From positions 56,938-120,937 of the forward strand of contig CAXTVS010000003.1 of NCBI GenBank assembly GCA_964247735.1: a stretch of 64,000 nucleotides of DNA. The letters run 5' to 3'. Each line of letters opens with the position of its first letter. Positions within the stretch are counted from its first letter, which is position 1. The DNA is from Lichenicola sp964247735 (GTDB lineage: Bacteria > Pseudomonadota > Alphaproteobacteria > Acetobacterales > Acetobacteraceae). The translations under genes were made by a program, and so were the position numbers. This document shows, in pieces, positions 40,894-48,679 of this stretch. Under the pieces are notes generated by a model. That model was not told the origin of the DNA and did not search any database. It worked only from the letters and a program-made list of their open reading frames with translations.

Positions 40894-42374
40894 GATGCCA
40901 CTCCCGCGCGGATGGAGGGGCGATGGGAGAAGGCGGCGGCCTGCTCCAGGGCGGTGCCCAGCGCGAACAGCCCTTCCTCGTCGAACGGGCGGGCAAGAAG
41001 CTGCAGGCCGAGGGGGAGGCCGTCGCGGTCGAGGCCAGCGGGAATGGAGATGCCTGGGATGCCGGCCATGCTCGCTGGCACGGTGAAGATGTCGTTGAGG
41101 TACATGGTGACCGGGTCGGTCATCTTCTCGCCCTGGGCGAAGGCGGCGGACGGGGCTGTGGGGGTCAGGAGCGCGTCGACCTTCGTGAAGGCGTCGGTGA
41201 AGTCGCGCAGGATCAGGCTGCGGACCTTCTGCGCGCGCAGGTAGTAAGCGTCGTAGTAGCCGGCAGAAAGGACGTAGGTGCCGATCAGGATGCGTCGCTT
41301 GACCTCGGTGCCGAAGCCGGCGGCACGGGAACGCTCGTAGAGCTGGTCCAGGGCGTCCGCCTCGACGCGCTCGCCGAAGCGGATGCCGTCGTAGCGGGCG
41401 AGGTTGGAGGAGCACTCGGCCGGGGCGACGATGTAGTAGGTGGCGAGGCCGTACCTCGTGTGCGGCAGCGACACGTCGACGATCTCGCAGCCGGCGTTGC
41501 GCAGCCAGGCGATGCCCTGCTGCCAGATCGCCTCGATCTCGAGAGACATGCCGGACAGGCGATACTCGGCCGGGATGCCGATGCGCAGGCCCTTCGGGCT
41601 ACGGCGGCAGGCGGCGCGGTAGTCGGGCACGGCGCGGTCGACGCTGGTGCTGTCCTTGGGGTCGTAGCCGGCCATGGAGCCGAGCAGGCGGGCGCAGTCC
41701 TCCACCGTGCGGGCCATCGGACCGGCCTGGTCGAGGGAGCTCGCGAAGGCGACCACACCCCAGCGGCTGCAGCGGCCGTAGGTGGGCTTGAGGCCGACGA
41801 GGCCGCAGAAGGCGGCGGGCTGGCGGATCGAGCCGCCGGTGTCGGTGCCGGTGGCGCCGAGCGCCAGGCGGGCGGCGACCGCGGAGGCGGAGCCGCCGGA
41901 GGAGCCGCCGGGGACCAGGAGGGCCTGCGGGTCGTCCCGCCGGGTCCAGGGGTTGAGCACCGGGCCGAAGGCAGAAGTCATGTTGGACGAGCCCATGGCG
42001 AACTCGTCGAGGTTGGTCTTGCCGAGGCACACCGCGCCGTCGCGCTTGAGCTGGGCAGTGACGGTGCTCTCGTAGGGGGGGATGAAGTTGGCGAGGATGC
42101 GGCTCGCGGCGGTGGTACGGACGCCCTCGGTGCAGAACAGGTCCTTGATCGCGATCGGGGCACCGGACAGCGGGCCGGCGGCGCCGCGGGCGCGGGCGTC
42201 GTCGGCGGCGCGGGCCTGGTCGAGGGCGCGGTCGGCGGTGACGGTGATGAAGGCGTTCAGACGCGGGTTCAGCTGGTGCACGGCGTCGAGATGCGCCTGC
42301 GTCAGCTCGACCGCGGAGAAGCGGCGGCGGTCGAGGCCGTCCAGCGCCTCGGACAGCGTCAGGTCGGTGAGCAT
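40890..42374 (-). CDS. gatA: Asp-tRNA(Asn)/Glu-tRNA(Gln) amidotransferase subunit A
   Basis: A 494-residue amidase-signature enzyme that releases ammonia from glutamine for GatB. The catalytic Lys is in SGAPIAIKDLFCTEGVRTTA, and the Ser-cisSer-Lys region is in LVPGGSSGGSASAVAARLAL followed by GTDTGGSIRQPAAFCGLVGL. Its ATG overlaps the gatC stop (TGATG). Most alphaproteobacteria lack GlnRS or AsnRS and depend on this complex. Confidence 0.96.
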   Translation of the reverse strand: MLTDLTLSEALDGLDRRRFSAVELTQAHLDAVHQLNPRLNAFITVTADRALDQARAADDARARGAAGPLSGAPIAIKDLFCTEGVRTTAASRILANFIPPYESTVTAQLKRDGAVCLGKTNLDEFAMGSSNMTSAFGPVLNPWTRRDDPQALLVPGGSSGGSASAVAARLALGATGTDTGGSIRQPAAFCGLVGLKPTYGRCSRWGVVAFASSLDQAGPMARTVEDCARLLGSMAGYDPKDSTSVDRAVPDYRAACRRSPKGLRIGIPAEYRLSGMSLEIEAIWQQGIAWLRNAGCEIVDVSLPHTRYGLATYYIVAPAECSSNLARYDGIRFGERVEADALDQLYERSRAAGFGTEVKRRILIGTYVLSAGYYDAYYLRAQKVRSLILRDFTDAFTKVDALLTPTAPSAAFAQGEKMTDPVTMYLNDIFTVPASMAGIPGISIPAGLDRDGLPLGLQLLARPFDEEGLFALGTALEQAAAFSHRPSIRAGVAS

Positions 42375-42661
42375 CACTCGACCACCTTCGGCACCGCGTA
42401 GAAGGGGCCGGCGCGGTCCGGAGCGTTGGACAGCACGGCCTCGGCCTTGTCGCCGTCGGTGACGAGATCGGGGCGCAGGCGGAGGGCGGCCTGGCCGACG
42501 CCGGCGATCGGCTCGACGCCCTCGACGTCCAGCTCGGCCAGCTGCTCGATCCAGCCGAGGATGGCGTTCAGCTCGCCCTGCAGGCGCGAAATCTCGTGGT
42601 CGTCGACGCCCAGCCGCGCCAGCCTGGCAATGCGACGGACGGTCGCGGGTTCAAGCGCCAT
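42374..42661 (-). CDS. gatC: Asp-tRNA(Asn)/Glu-tRNA(Gln) amidotransferase subunit C
   Basis: A 95-residue small subunit that stabilises GatA-GatB. It shows VRRIARLARLGVDDHEISRL, LNAILGWIEQLAELDVEGVE and the C-terminal APDRAGPFYAVPKVVE. It is the first gene of gatCAB and is divergent from ruvX, a common alphaproteobacterial arrangement. Confidence 0.95.
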   Translation of the reverse strand: MALEPATVRRIARLARLGVDDHEISRLQGELNAILGWIEQLAELDVEGVEPIAGVGQAALRLRPDLVTDGDKAEAVLSNAPDRAGPFYAVPKVVE

Positions 42662-42781
42662 GAGCGAAGCCTTCGATCGTTGCCGGAAACGGTCGCGTTG
42701 TGCCGGACCCGTGCGGCAAATCGAGGTTCGCCCGGCATGGACCCTGGCAGCGCGGGTGCGGCCGGACCATAACCGCTCCCC

Positions 42782-43255
42782 ATGGCGCTGTTCAACATGC
42801 CGCAGCTGCGGGCTGCCCTGCCCTCCGGATCGCGGCTGCTCGGGATCGACCTCGGCACGCGCACGATCGGGCTGGCGCTGTCCGACGTGTCGCTGATGCT
42901 GGCCTCGCCGTATGGCACGCTCAAACGGCGCAAATTGGGTGCGGCGGCGGTCGAGGTCGGGGCGATCGTCGGGCGTGAGGGCGTAGGCGGTCTGGTGGGC
43001 GGGCTGCCGCTGTCGCTCGACGGCAGCTTCGGCCCGGCGGCGCAGGCGGCGCGGGACTGGATGCGCAGCCTGTCGGAGGCGACCGGGCTGCCGGCGGCGC
43101 TGTGGGATGAGCGGCTGTCGTCGAGCGCGGTGAACCGGATGCTGATCGGGGACCTGGACATGACCCGGCAGCGGCGCGGACAGGTGGTGGACAAGGTGGC
43201 GGCGGCGTACATCCTGCAGGCGGCGCTCGATGCCAGCCGGGCGGCGTCCGCGTGA
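42782..43255 (+). CDS. ruvX: Putative pre-16S rRNA nuclease / Holliday junction resolvase (YqgF/RuvX)
   Basis: A 157-residue RNase H-fold protein. The catalytic Asp is in SRLLGIDLGTRTIGLALSD, VGGLPLSLDGSFGPAAQAA follows, and ALWDERLSSSAVNRML and the final VDKVAAAYILQAALD complete the YqgF fold. It processes the 5' end of 16S rRNA in E. coli. It overlaps the heme oxygenase start by 4 nt (GTGA). Confidence 0.94.
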   Translation: MALFNMPQLRAALPSGSRLLGIDLGTRTIGLALSDVSLMLASPYGTLKRRKLGAAAVEVGAIVGREGVGGLVGGLPLSLDGSFGPAAQAARDWMRSLSEATGLPAALWDERLSSSAVNRMLIGDLDMTRQRRGQVVDKVAAAYILQAALDASRAASA

Positions 43256-43881
43256 CCGGGTCCGGCCTGCTGCGCGATCGGCTGCGGGACGAGACGCGGG
43301 CGGCGCACGAGGCGCTGGACGGGGCGCTGGACCTGCTCGGGGAACCGCTCGGCCTGTCCCAGTACCGGCGCCTGCTGGGCCGGTTCCATGGCTTCCACCG
43401 GGCGGTCGAGCCGACGCTGGCGGCGGTGCTCGATCCGGTGCTGCTGGAGGGGCGCGGCAAGCTTCCGGCGCTGGAGCACGACCTCCGGATCTGCGGGATG
43501 GACCCGGAAGAGATGGCGGCGCTGCCGGTGGCGGCACTCCCCTCGCTCCGCGATCGAGCCTCGGCGCTGGGGGCGTTCTACGTCGCGGAAGGCAGCACGC
43601 TGGGCGGGCGCCTGATCAGCCGGCACCTCCAGGGCAGCGCGGCGGTGCCGGCGGAGGCGCACCGGTACCTCAACGTCTACGGCGAGCGGACCGGGGAGCT
43701 CTGGCGGGCGGCGTGCGTGGCGCTCGACGCCCACGGGAGCGACGATCGCACAGTTGCTGCCGCCAACGCGGTGTTCCGGGCACTGCGGGGCTGGCTGTCG
43801 CCGGCAACGTGGAAGGAGTGCGAGGAACGGATGGTGGGCGCGACAGGGATTGAACCTGTGACCCCTACCATGTCAAGGTAG
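43252..43881 (+). CDS. Biliverdin-producing heme oxygenase
   Basis: A 209-residue reading frame. The proximal heme His is in LRDETRAAHEALDGALDLL, the distal helix is ALGAFYVAEGSTLGGRLISR, and YLNVYGERTGELWRAA lies further on; this matches bacterial heme oxygenases of the BphO type that open heme to biliverdin, releasing iron and CO. Residues 194-209 (GATGIEPVTPTMSR and neighbours) are encoded by the complement of tRNA-Val, so the stop codon lies inside the tRNA gene. The start is GTG on the ruvX stop. No phytochrome gene is nearby, so a heme-iron role is also possible. Confidence 0.88.
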   Translation: MTGSGLLRDRLRDETRAAHEALDGALDLLGEPLGLSQYRRLLGRFHGFHRAVEPTLAAVLDPVLLEGRGKLPALEHDLRICGMDPEEMAALPVAALPSLRDRASALGAFYVAEGSTLGGRLISRHLQGSAAVPAEAHRYLNVYGERTGELWRAACVALDAHGSDDRTVAAANAVFRALRGWLSPATWKECEERMVGATGIEPVTPTMSR

Positions 43882-43907
43882 TGCTACTACCGCTGAGCTA
43901 CGCGCCC
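43832..43907 (-). tRNA. tRNA-Val (GAC), unusual D-arm
   Basis: A 76-nt tRNA on the minus strand with acceptor GGGCGCG/CGCGCCC, anticodon stem CTACC/GGTAG with loop TTGACAT (anticodon GAC), T-loop TTCAATC and encoded CCA at 43832-43834. The D-arm reads GCTC-AGCGGTAG-TAGC instead of the usual GCTC-AGCGGTA-GAGC, with one extra base and a C-T mismatch. The acceptor and T-arm are the same as in the second tRNA-Val at 53472. Confidence 0.9.
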
Positions 43908-44040
43908 ATCCGTCGGGGCGTTTTCTACAAGCGCCCGGAGGGTTCCGCAAGCGGCACCGGTGCCGTTTTCCGCGGCCGATCGGGACGCGTGATGCGGTGG
44001 CGCAGATGACAGGGCGGACCGCGCGGACGGGAATGCGGCC

Positions 44041-44922
44041 ATGACCAGGCAGGGCCAGCCGCAGGCCGCAGACGCGCGGGCGGACCCGTCGTTCCGCATC
44101 ATCCGGCCGTGCGACCCGGACAGCCCGGTGCTGGTGGCCTCGCCGCATTCCGGGCGGATCTATCCGCCGGCGTTCCTCGCCGCGTCCAGGCTGGATCCGC
44201 ACAGCCTGCGTCGCAGCGAGGACTGCTTCGTCGACGAGCTGTTCGCGGGCGCGCCGGCATGTGGGGCGCCGCTGCTGGCGGCGGACTTCCCGCGCGCGTA
44301 CTGCGACGTGAACCGGGAACCGTGGGAGCTCGATCCGGCCATGTTTTCCGACAAGCTGCCGCCGTGGTGCAACACGCGCACGCCCCGCATCAACGCCGGG
44401 TTCGGCACCATCGCCCGCCTGGTCGGCTCGGGGCAGCCGATCTATGCCGAGAAGCTGCCCTTCGCCGAGGCGGAGGCGCGCATCCGGTCGTGCTGGCAGC
44501 CGTACCACACCGCCCTGTCGGCGCTGATCGCGGAAGCGCGAAGCAGCTTCAGCCACTGCGTCCTGCTCGACTGCCACTCCATGCCGACCGAAGAGCCGGG
44601 GCCCGGCGCGCGGCAGGATCCGGACTTCGTGCTGGGCGACGCGCACGGCACCTCCTGCGACCCGGCGCTGTCGGGCGCGGCGCACCGCTTCCTGGAGGCG
44701 GCGGGATATCGGGTCCGGCGCAACGATCCCTATGCCGGAGGCTACGTCACCCGGCACTACGGCCGCCCGCGGCACGGCGTGCACGCGCTGCAGATCGAGG
44801 TCAGCCGGAGCCTCTACCTGGACCAGACGCGCTACCTCAAGCTGCCCTGCTTCGACGGGCTGCGCGAGCTGATGTCGGAGCTGCTGCGGGCGCTGTCCGG
44901 CGAGGCGGCGCGGCTGGTCTAG
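44041..44922 (+). CDS. N-formylglutamate amidohydrolase family protein
   Basis: A 293-residue zinc hydrolase-like protein. It shows VLVASPHSGRIYPPAFLAAS, EDCFVDELFAGAPACGAPLL, ADFPRAYCDVNREPWELDP, LLDCHSMPTE with metal ligands, and DFVLGDAHGTSCDPAL, ending in GVHALQIEVSRSLYLDQ. The family contains HutG2 (histidine degradation) and relatives of unknown substrate. No other hut genes are nearby, so the exact substrate is open. Confidence 0.88.
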   Translation: MTRQGQPQAADARADPSFRIIRPCDPDSPVLVASPHSGRIYPPAFLAASRLDPHSLRRSEDCFVDELFAGAPACGAPLLAADFPRAYCDVNREPWELDPAMFSDKLPPWCNTRTPRINAGFGTIARLVGSGQPIYAEKLPFAEAEARIRSCWQPYHTALSALIAEARSSFSHCVLLDCHSMPTEEPGPGARQDPDFVLGDAHGTSCDPALSGAAHRFLEAAGYRVRRNDPYAGGYVTRHYGRPRHGVHALQIEVSRSLYLDQTRYLKLPCFDGLRELMSELLRALSGEAARLV

Positions 44923-44933
44923 CGCGGCAGGGC

Positions 44934-44961
44934 AAAAAAAAGGCGGTGCCGAAGCACCGCC
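44934..44961 (-). terminator. Strong intrinsic terminator of the MmgR-like sRNA
   Basis: On the minus strand, GGCGGTGC-TTCG-GCACCGCC (44942-44961) is an 8-bp hairpin with a UUCG tetraloop, followed directly by eight T (44934-44941). It may also help end the plus-strand transcript of the amidohydrolase gene, which stops 12 bp away. Confidence 0.9.
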
Positions 44962-45011
44962 AAGTTTAGGGAGGAAACGTCCAAGAAGCGGCGCGCCAAG
45001 GCAGCGCCGCC
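44934..45011 (-). ncRNA. mmgR: MmgR-like (alpha-r8 / suhB family) small RNA
   Basis: A minus-strand transcript of about 78 nt is predicted from a sigma-70-like promoter to the terminator. It has a 5' stem (GCGGCGC paired with GCGCCGC), an unpaired middle with TTTCCTCCCT (complement of 44968-44977), and the terminator hairpin. The decamer UUUCCUCCCU between two stem-loops and the size near 77 nt are the hallmarks of MmgR, an Hfq-bound sRNA that limits polyhydroxybutyrate storage in Sinorhizobium. The CCUCC core can pair with Shine-Dalgarno sequences. Family membership rests on my reading of the motif, not on a covariance search. Confidence 0.82.
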
Positions 45012-45017
45012 GTCACC

Positions 45018-45046
45018 TTCATAGCGTTCTCGACCGGGACGGTCAA
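45018..45046 (-). promoter_or_regulatory. Predicted sigma-70 promoter of the sRNA
   Basis: On the minus strand, -35 TTGACC (45041-45046) and -10 TATGAA (45018-45023) are separated by 17 bp. Transcription would start near 45011, giving an RNA of the expected length. Confidence 0.7.
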
Positions 45047-45066
45047 CATGTTTTTGCGTCGCACAA

Positions 45067-45081
45067 TGCGAATCGTTCGCA
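45067..45081. promoter_or_regulatory. Palindrome upstream of the sRNA promoter
   Basis: TGCGAA-TCG-TTCGCA is a perfect inverted repeat with 6-bp arms, about 20 bp upstream of the sRNA -35 and about 50 bp upstream of the lytic transglycosylase gene. It could be an operator for either transcript. Confidence 0.35.
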
Positions 45082-45129
45082 ACGGTGTCTTAACGATCCG
45101 GGAACCTCCTCCACCGTAGTGTCGTGGTC

Positions 45130-45951
45130 ATGGTGTGTTCCGATGTCCTGCGGGGTCTCGTCGCGACCCTGCTTCTGGCGATCTGCATAGGGACCGCGCA
45201 CGCGCAGTCCCCGCCCGGCGAGGGGATCCTGTGCCAGGAGGCGACCGCCGCGGCGGAGAACGGCACAGGGGTGCCGAACCAGCTGCTGGGGGCGATCAGC
45301 CGGGTCGAGACCGGGCGATACGATCCGGGAGCCGGTGGGGTGCGGGCCTGGCCGTGGACCATCAACGCGCAGGGCGTCGGTCACTTCTACGACACCAAGG
45401 AGGAGGCGGTCGCGGCGGCGCGGGCGTTCCAGGCGCAGGGCATCCGGTCGATCGACGTTGGCTGCATGCAGATCAACCTCATGTACCATCCGGACGGCTT
45501 CGGCAGCCTGGAGCAGGCGTTCGATCCGCACGCCAACGCCCTGTTCGCGGCGCGCTTCCTGACCGACCTGTTCCACCAGACCGGAAGCTGGCCGCACGCG
45601 GCGGCGGCATACCATTCGCAGACGCCGGACCTTGGCGTCGACTACCAGAGGAAGGTGCTCGACGCGTGGGCGGAGCCGATCGACCGGCCGGAGGATCCGG
45701 GGGAGCGGCATGCCGGCCGCGCGCACGCGGCAGTCGCGATGGCGAGCCTGAGCGGGTTCTCGGGAGGCGGAGGAGGCGCGGCAATGCCGCCGACGAGCCG
45801 GCCGCTCGGCGGGTTCGGGCACATCATACGCAGCGCGGTGCCCGCCGGGCCGGGGCTCGGCACCATGGGCATGCCGATGGGCAGCCTCGCCGCCTACCGG
45901 GCCCGGCCGGTGGCGCTGGCGTCGCTGCCGATGCGGCCGATGCACGATTGA
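45130..45951 (+). CDS. Periplasmic lytic transglycosylase (SLT type)
   Basis: A 273-residue protein with a signal peptide (LVATLLLAICIGTAHA). The SLT domain has LLGAISRVETGRYDPGAGGV with the catalytic Glu, then IRSIDVGCMQINLMYHPD and FLTDLFHQTGSWPHAAAAYH. It cleaves peptidoglycan between MurNAc and GlcNAc. The C-terminal 80 residues are glycine- and methionine-rich and probably disordered. A GTG at 45124 is an alternative start. Confidence 0.85.
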   Translation: MVCSDVLRGLVATLLLAICIGTAHAQSPPGEGILCQEATAAAENGTGVPNQLLGAISRVETGRYDPGAGGVRAWPWTINAQGVGHFYDTKEEAVAAARAFQAQGIRSIDVGCMQINLMYHPDGFGSLEQAFDPHANALFAARFLTDLFHQTGSWPHAAAAYHSQTPDLGVDYQRKVLDAWAEPIDRPEDPGERHAGRAHAAVAMASLSGFSGGGGGAAMPPTSRPLGGFGHIIRSAVPAGPGLGTMGMPMGSLAAYRARPVALASLPMRPMHD

Positions 45952-45984
45952 AACGGAAGAGGAGGCGACCCAAGCGGCGGACGT

Positions 45985-46013
45985 GTTGAACTGGAGTGGA
46001 TCTCCGCGCATAT
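45985..46013 (+). promoter_or_regulatory. Possible heat-shock (sigma-32-like) promoter of htpG
   Basis: GTTGAA (45985-45990) and CGCATAT (46007-46013) with a 16-bp spacer partly match the sigma-32 consensus (CTTGAA and CCCATNT). They lie about 52 bp before htpG, a classical heat-shock gene. The match is imperfect. Confidence 0.3.
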
Positions 46014-46065
46014 CGCCGCCACGGGCGGCACGCGCCGCGATCCATGCACCGAGGGCTTTGACCAG

Positions 46066-47961
46066 ATGAGCGACCAGGAAACCATGCAGCAACCCGCCGC
46101 CGGCGAGGAGCGCCACGAGTTCGGCGCCGAGGTCGGACGGCTGCTCGACCTGGTGGTGCACGCGCTCTACTCCGAGCGCGAGATCTTCCTGCGCGAGCTG
46201 GTCGCCAACGCCGCCGACGCGTCCGACCGCCGGCGGTTCGAGGCGCTGACGGATCAGTCGAGGGCGCTGCCGGAGGGTGCGAAGATCCGGATCGTGCCGG
46301 ACAAGGAGGCCCGTCTGCTGACGGTGTCCGACGACGGCACCGGCATGAGCCGCGAGGAGCTGGCGCAGAACCTCGGCACCATCGCCCGCTCCGGCACGCG
46401 GGCGTTCGGACAGGACATCACGAAAAGCCTGGCCGAGGCCAAGCCGGACGAGCGGCCGAGCCTGATCGGCCAGTTCGGCGTCGGTTTCTATGCTGCCTTC
46501 ATGGTGGCGGAACGGGTCGAGGTGGTGTCGCGGCGGGTCGGGACGGAGGAGGCGTGGCGCTGGTCGTCGGAGGGCCAGGGCACCTACACATTGGCGCCGG
46601 CGACGCGCGCGCTGCCCGGCACCGACATCGTGCTGCACGTCAAGCCGGACGCCGACGAGTTCCTCGAGCCGTACCGGCTGGAGGCGATCGTGCGCAAGTG
46701 GGCGGACCACATCACCTGGCCGATCAGCATCCAGCGCGACGGCAACGACGTCGCCGCGAACGAGGGCACGGCGCTGTGGCGCAAGTCCCGAAGCGAGGTC
46801 ACCGAGGAACAGTATACCGAGTTCTACCAGCATCTCGGCCACATGTTCGACAAGCCGTGGGCGACGCTGCACTGGCGCGCCGAGGGCACGCTGGAGTTCA
46901 ACGCGCTGCTGTTCGTGCCGGGCACCAAGCCGTTCGAGCCGGTGGAGAGCACGCGGGAAAGCCGGGTGCGGCTGCACGTCAGGCGCATGTTCATCACCGA
47001 CGAGGCCAACCTGCTGCCGTCCTGGCTGCGCTTCGTGCAGGGCGTGGTGGACACCGAAGACCTGCCGCTGAACGTGTCGCGCGAGATGCTGCAGGCGACG
47101 CCGGTGCTGGCCCGCATCCGCAAGGCGGTCACCAACCGGGTGATCAGCGAGCTGCGCTCCAAGGCCAAGGACACCGAGAGCTACGTGCCGTTCTGGGAGA
47201 ACTTCGGCGCGGTGGTGAAGGAAGGGCTGTGGGACGACTTCGAGCACCGTACGGAGGTGGCGGGGCTATCGCGGTTCCGCTCGTCCGGTGCGGAAGGCTG
47301 GGTGTCGCTGCCCGACTACGTCGGACGGATGAAGCCGGAGCAGGAGGCGATCTATTACCTGGCCGGCGACAACCACGAGGCGCTGGCGAGCAGCCCGCAG
47401 CTGGAAGGCTTCCGCGCCCGAGGCATCGAGGTGCTGCTGCTGTCGGACCAGGTGGACGCGTTCTGGCCGGAGCGGCTGGACAAGTTCGAGGACAAGCCGC
47501 TGCGCAGCGTGACGCAGGGGCTGGCGGACCTGTCCAAGATCCCGCTGGAGGACGCGCCGCAAGCGGAGGCGGCGGACGTGGCGGCGCTGCTGACGGCGCT
47601 GAAGGAGGCGCTCGGCGCGGACATCGCGGAGGCACGGGCGACCGACCGGCTGGTCAGCAGCGCAGTGGTGCTGGCGGCGTCGCAGTCGGGGCCGGACCTG
47701 CAGATGCAGCGGCTGATGCGGCGCAGCGGCCAGAAGATGCCGAGCTCGGCACCGATCCTGGAGATCAACCCGCACCACGCGCTGATCCGGGCGCTGGCCG
47801 CAAGGCTCGGGCGCGGCGAGGCGATCGATGAGGCGGCGCGCACCCTGCTCGACCTGGCGCGGGTACAGGACGGGGAGCAGCCGGCCGAGCCCGCCGCCTT
47901 CGCCCGGCGCGTGGCCGAGGCGATGGTGGCGTCGTTCGCGCTCCCGTCCCAGGACATCTGA
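46066..47961 (+). CDS. htpG: Hsp90-family chaperone HtpG
   Basis: A 631-residue ATP-dependent chaperone. The N-terminal GHKL ATPase shows LLDLVVHALYSEREIFLREL, VANAADASDRRR, VSDDGTGMSREELAQNLGTI and LIGQFGVGFYAAFMVAERVE. The middle domain has RRMFITDEANLLPSWLRFVQ and GVVDTEDLPLNVSREMLQ. The C-terminal dimerisation domain ends PILEINPHHALIRALAARL. The length is typical. Confidence 0.97.
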   Translation: MSDQETMQQPAAGEERHEFGAEVGRLLDLVVHALYSEREIFLRELVANAADASDRRRFEALTDQSRALPEGAKIRIVPDKEARLLTVSDDGTGMSREELAQNLGTIARSGTRAFGQDITKSLAEAKPDERPSLIGQFGVGFYAAFMVAERVEVVSRRVGTEEAWRWSSEGQGTYTLAPATRALPGTDIVLHVKPDADEFLEPYRLEAIVRKWADHITWPISIQRDGNDVAANEGTALWRKSRSEVTEEQYTEFYQHLGHMFDKPWATLHWRAEGTLEFNALLFVPGTKPFEPVESTRESRVRLHVRRMFITDEANLLPSWLRFVQGVVDTEDLPLNVSREMLQATPVLARIRKAVTNRVISELRSKAKDTESYVPFWENFGAVVKEGLWDDFEHRTEVAGLSRFRSSGAEGWVSLPDYVGRMKPEQEAIYYLAGDNHEALASSPQLEGFRARGIEVLLLSDQVDAFWPERLDKFEDKPLRSVTQGLADLSKIPLEDAPQAEAADVAALLTALKEALGADIAEARATDRLVSSAVVLAASQSGPDLQMQRLMRRSGQKMPSSAPILEINPHHALIRALAARLGRGEAIDEAARTLLDLARVQDGEQPAEPAAFARRVAEAMVASFALPSQDI

Positions 47962-47964
47962 GCG

Positions 47965-48624
47965 GTGTCCGCCGGGCTGATCCTCGATCCGGCGACCGAC
48001 GTGCTCGGCGTCGTCGACCTGCAGCCGACCTTCATGCCCGGCGGCGAGCTGCCGGTCGCAGGCGGCGAGGAGATCGTGCCCGGCATCAACCGGCTGCTGC
48101 GCGACCGCTTCCGCAACGCCTTCGCCACCCAGGACTGGCATCCGCCTGGCCACACCTCGTTCGCCAGCAGCCATCCCGACCGCCGGGCGTACGAGGTGGT
48201 GTCGATGCCGTACGGGCCGCAGATGCTGTGGCCGGACCATGCGGTCCAGGGCACGTCGGGGGCGGCGCTGCATCCCGGGCTGGACGTCGACCGGTTCTCG
48301 CTGATCCTGCGCAAGGGTTGGCGTCCGGAGCTGGACAGCTATTCCGCCTTTTTCGAGAACGACGGGGCCACACGCACCGGCCTGGCCGGCTGGCTCGCCG
48401 ACCGCGGCGCACGCCGGCTGTTCCTGGTCGGGCTAGCGGCGGATTTCTGCGTCGCCTGGTCGGCGGAGGACGCGGTCCGGACCGGGTTCGAGACGATCGT
48501 GATCGAGGACATGACACGCGCCATCGCGCTGCCGCAGCCGGACGGCTCGACCAGCGCCACACGGGCGCGAGCGCGGCTGGAGGAGATGGGCGTGCGCTTC
48601 GTCCGCTCCGACGAGCTCGCCTGA
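47965..48624 (+). CDS. pncA: Nicotinamidase
   Basis: A 219-residue isochorismatase-fold hydrolase converting nicotinamide to nicotinate for NAD salvage. The catalytic Asp is in VLGVVDLQPTFMPGG, the metal region in FATQDWHPPGHTSFA, and the nucleophile Cys in LVGLAADFCVAWSAEDAVRT. It starts with GTG three bases after the htpG stop. Confidence 0.93.
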   Translation: MSAGLILDPATDVLGVVDLQPTFMPGGELPVAGGEEIVPGINRLLRDRFRNAFATQDWHPPGHTSFASSHPDRRAYEVVSMPYGPQMLWPDHAVQGTSGAALHPGLDVDRFSLILRKGWRPELDSYSAFFENDGATRTGLAGWLADRGARRLFLVGLAADFCVAWSAEDAVRTGFETIVIEDMTRAIALPQPDGSTSATRARARLEEMGVRFVRSDELA

Positions 48625-48679
48625 CCGGGCAGGTCATCCCGGTTGCGACCTGTCGCGCGCTGGCGGACAGTCGCGCGTC

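Noticed and set aside
39433..41415. Extended N-terminus for gatB
   Set aside because: The extra 174 residues are antisense-like and overlap gatA fully; the GTG at 40893 with the GTGA overlap explains the gene.
44967..45050. A 27-codon ORF on the minus strand inside the sRNA locus
   Set aside because: Its start lies in the -35 region of the predicted promoter, upstream of the expected RNA start, and the sRNA family is non-coding.
45043..47247. A 734-residue minus-strand frame
   Set aside because: It is the mirror of htpG and the lytic transglycosylase, both of which have clear domains; the composition is that of a shadow frame.
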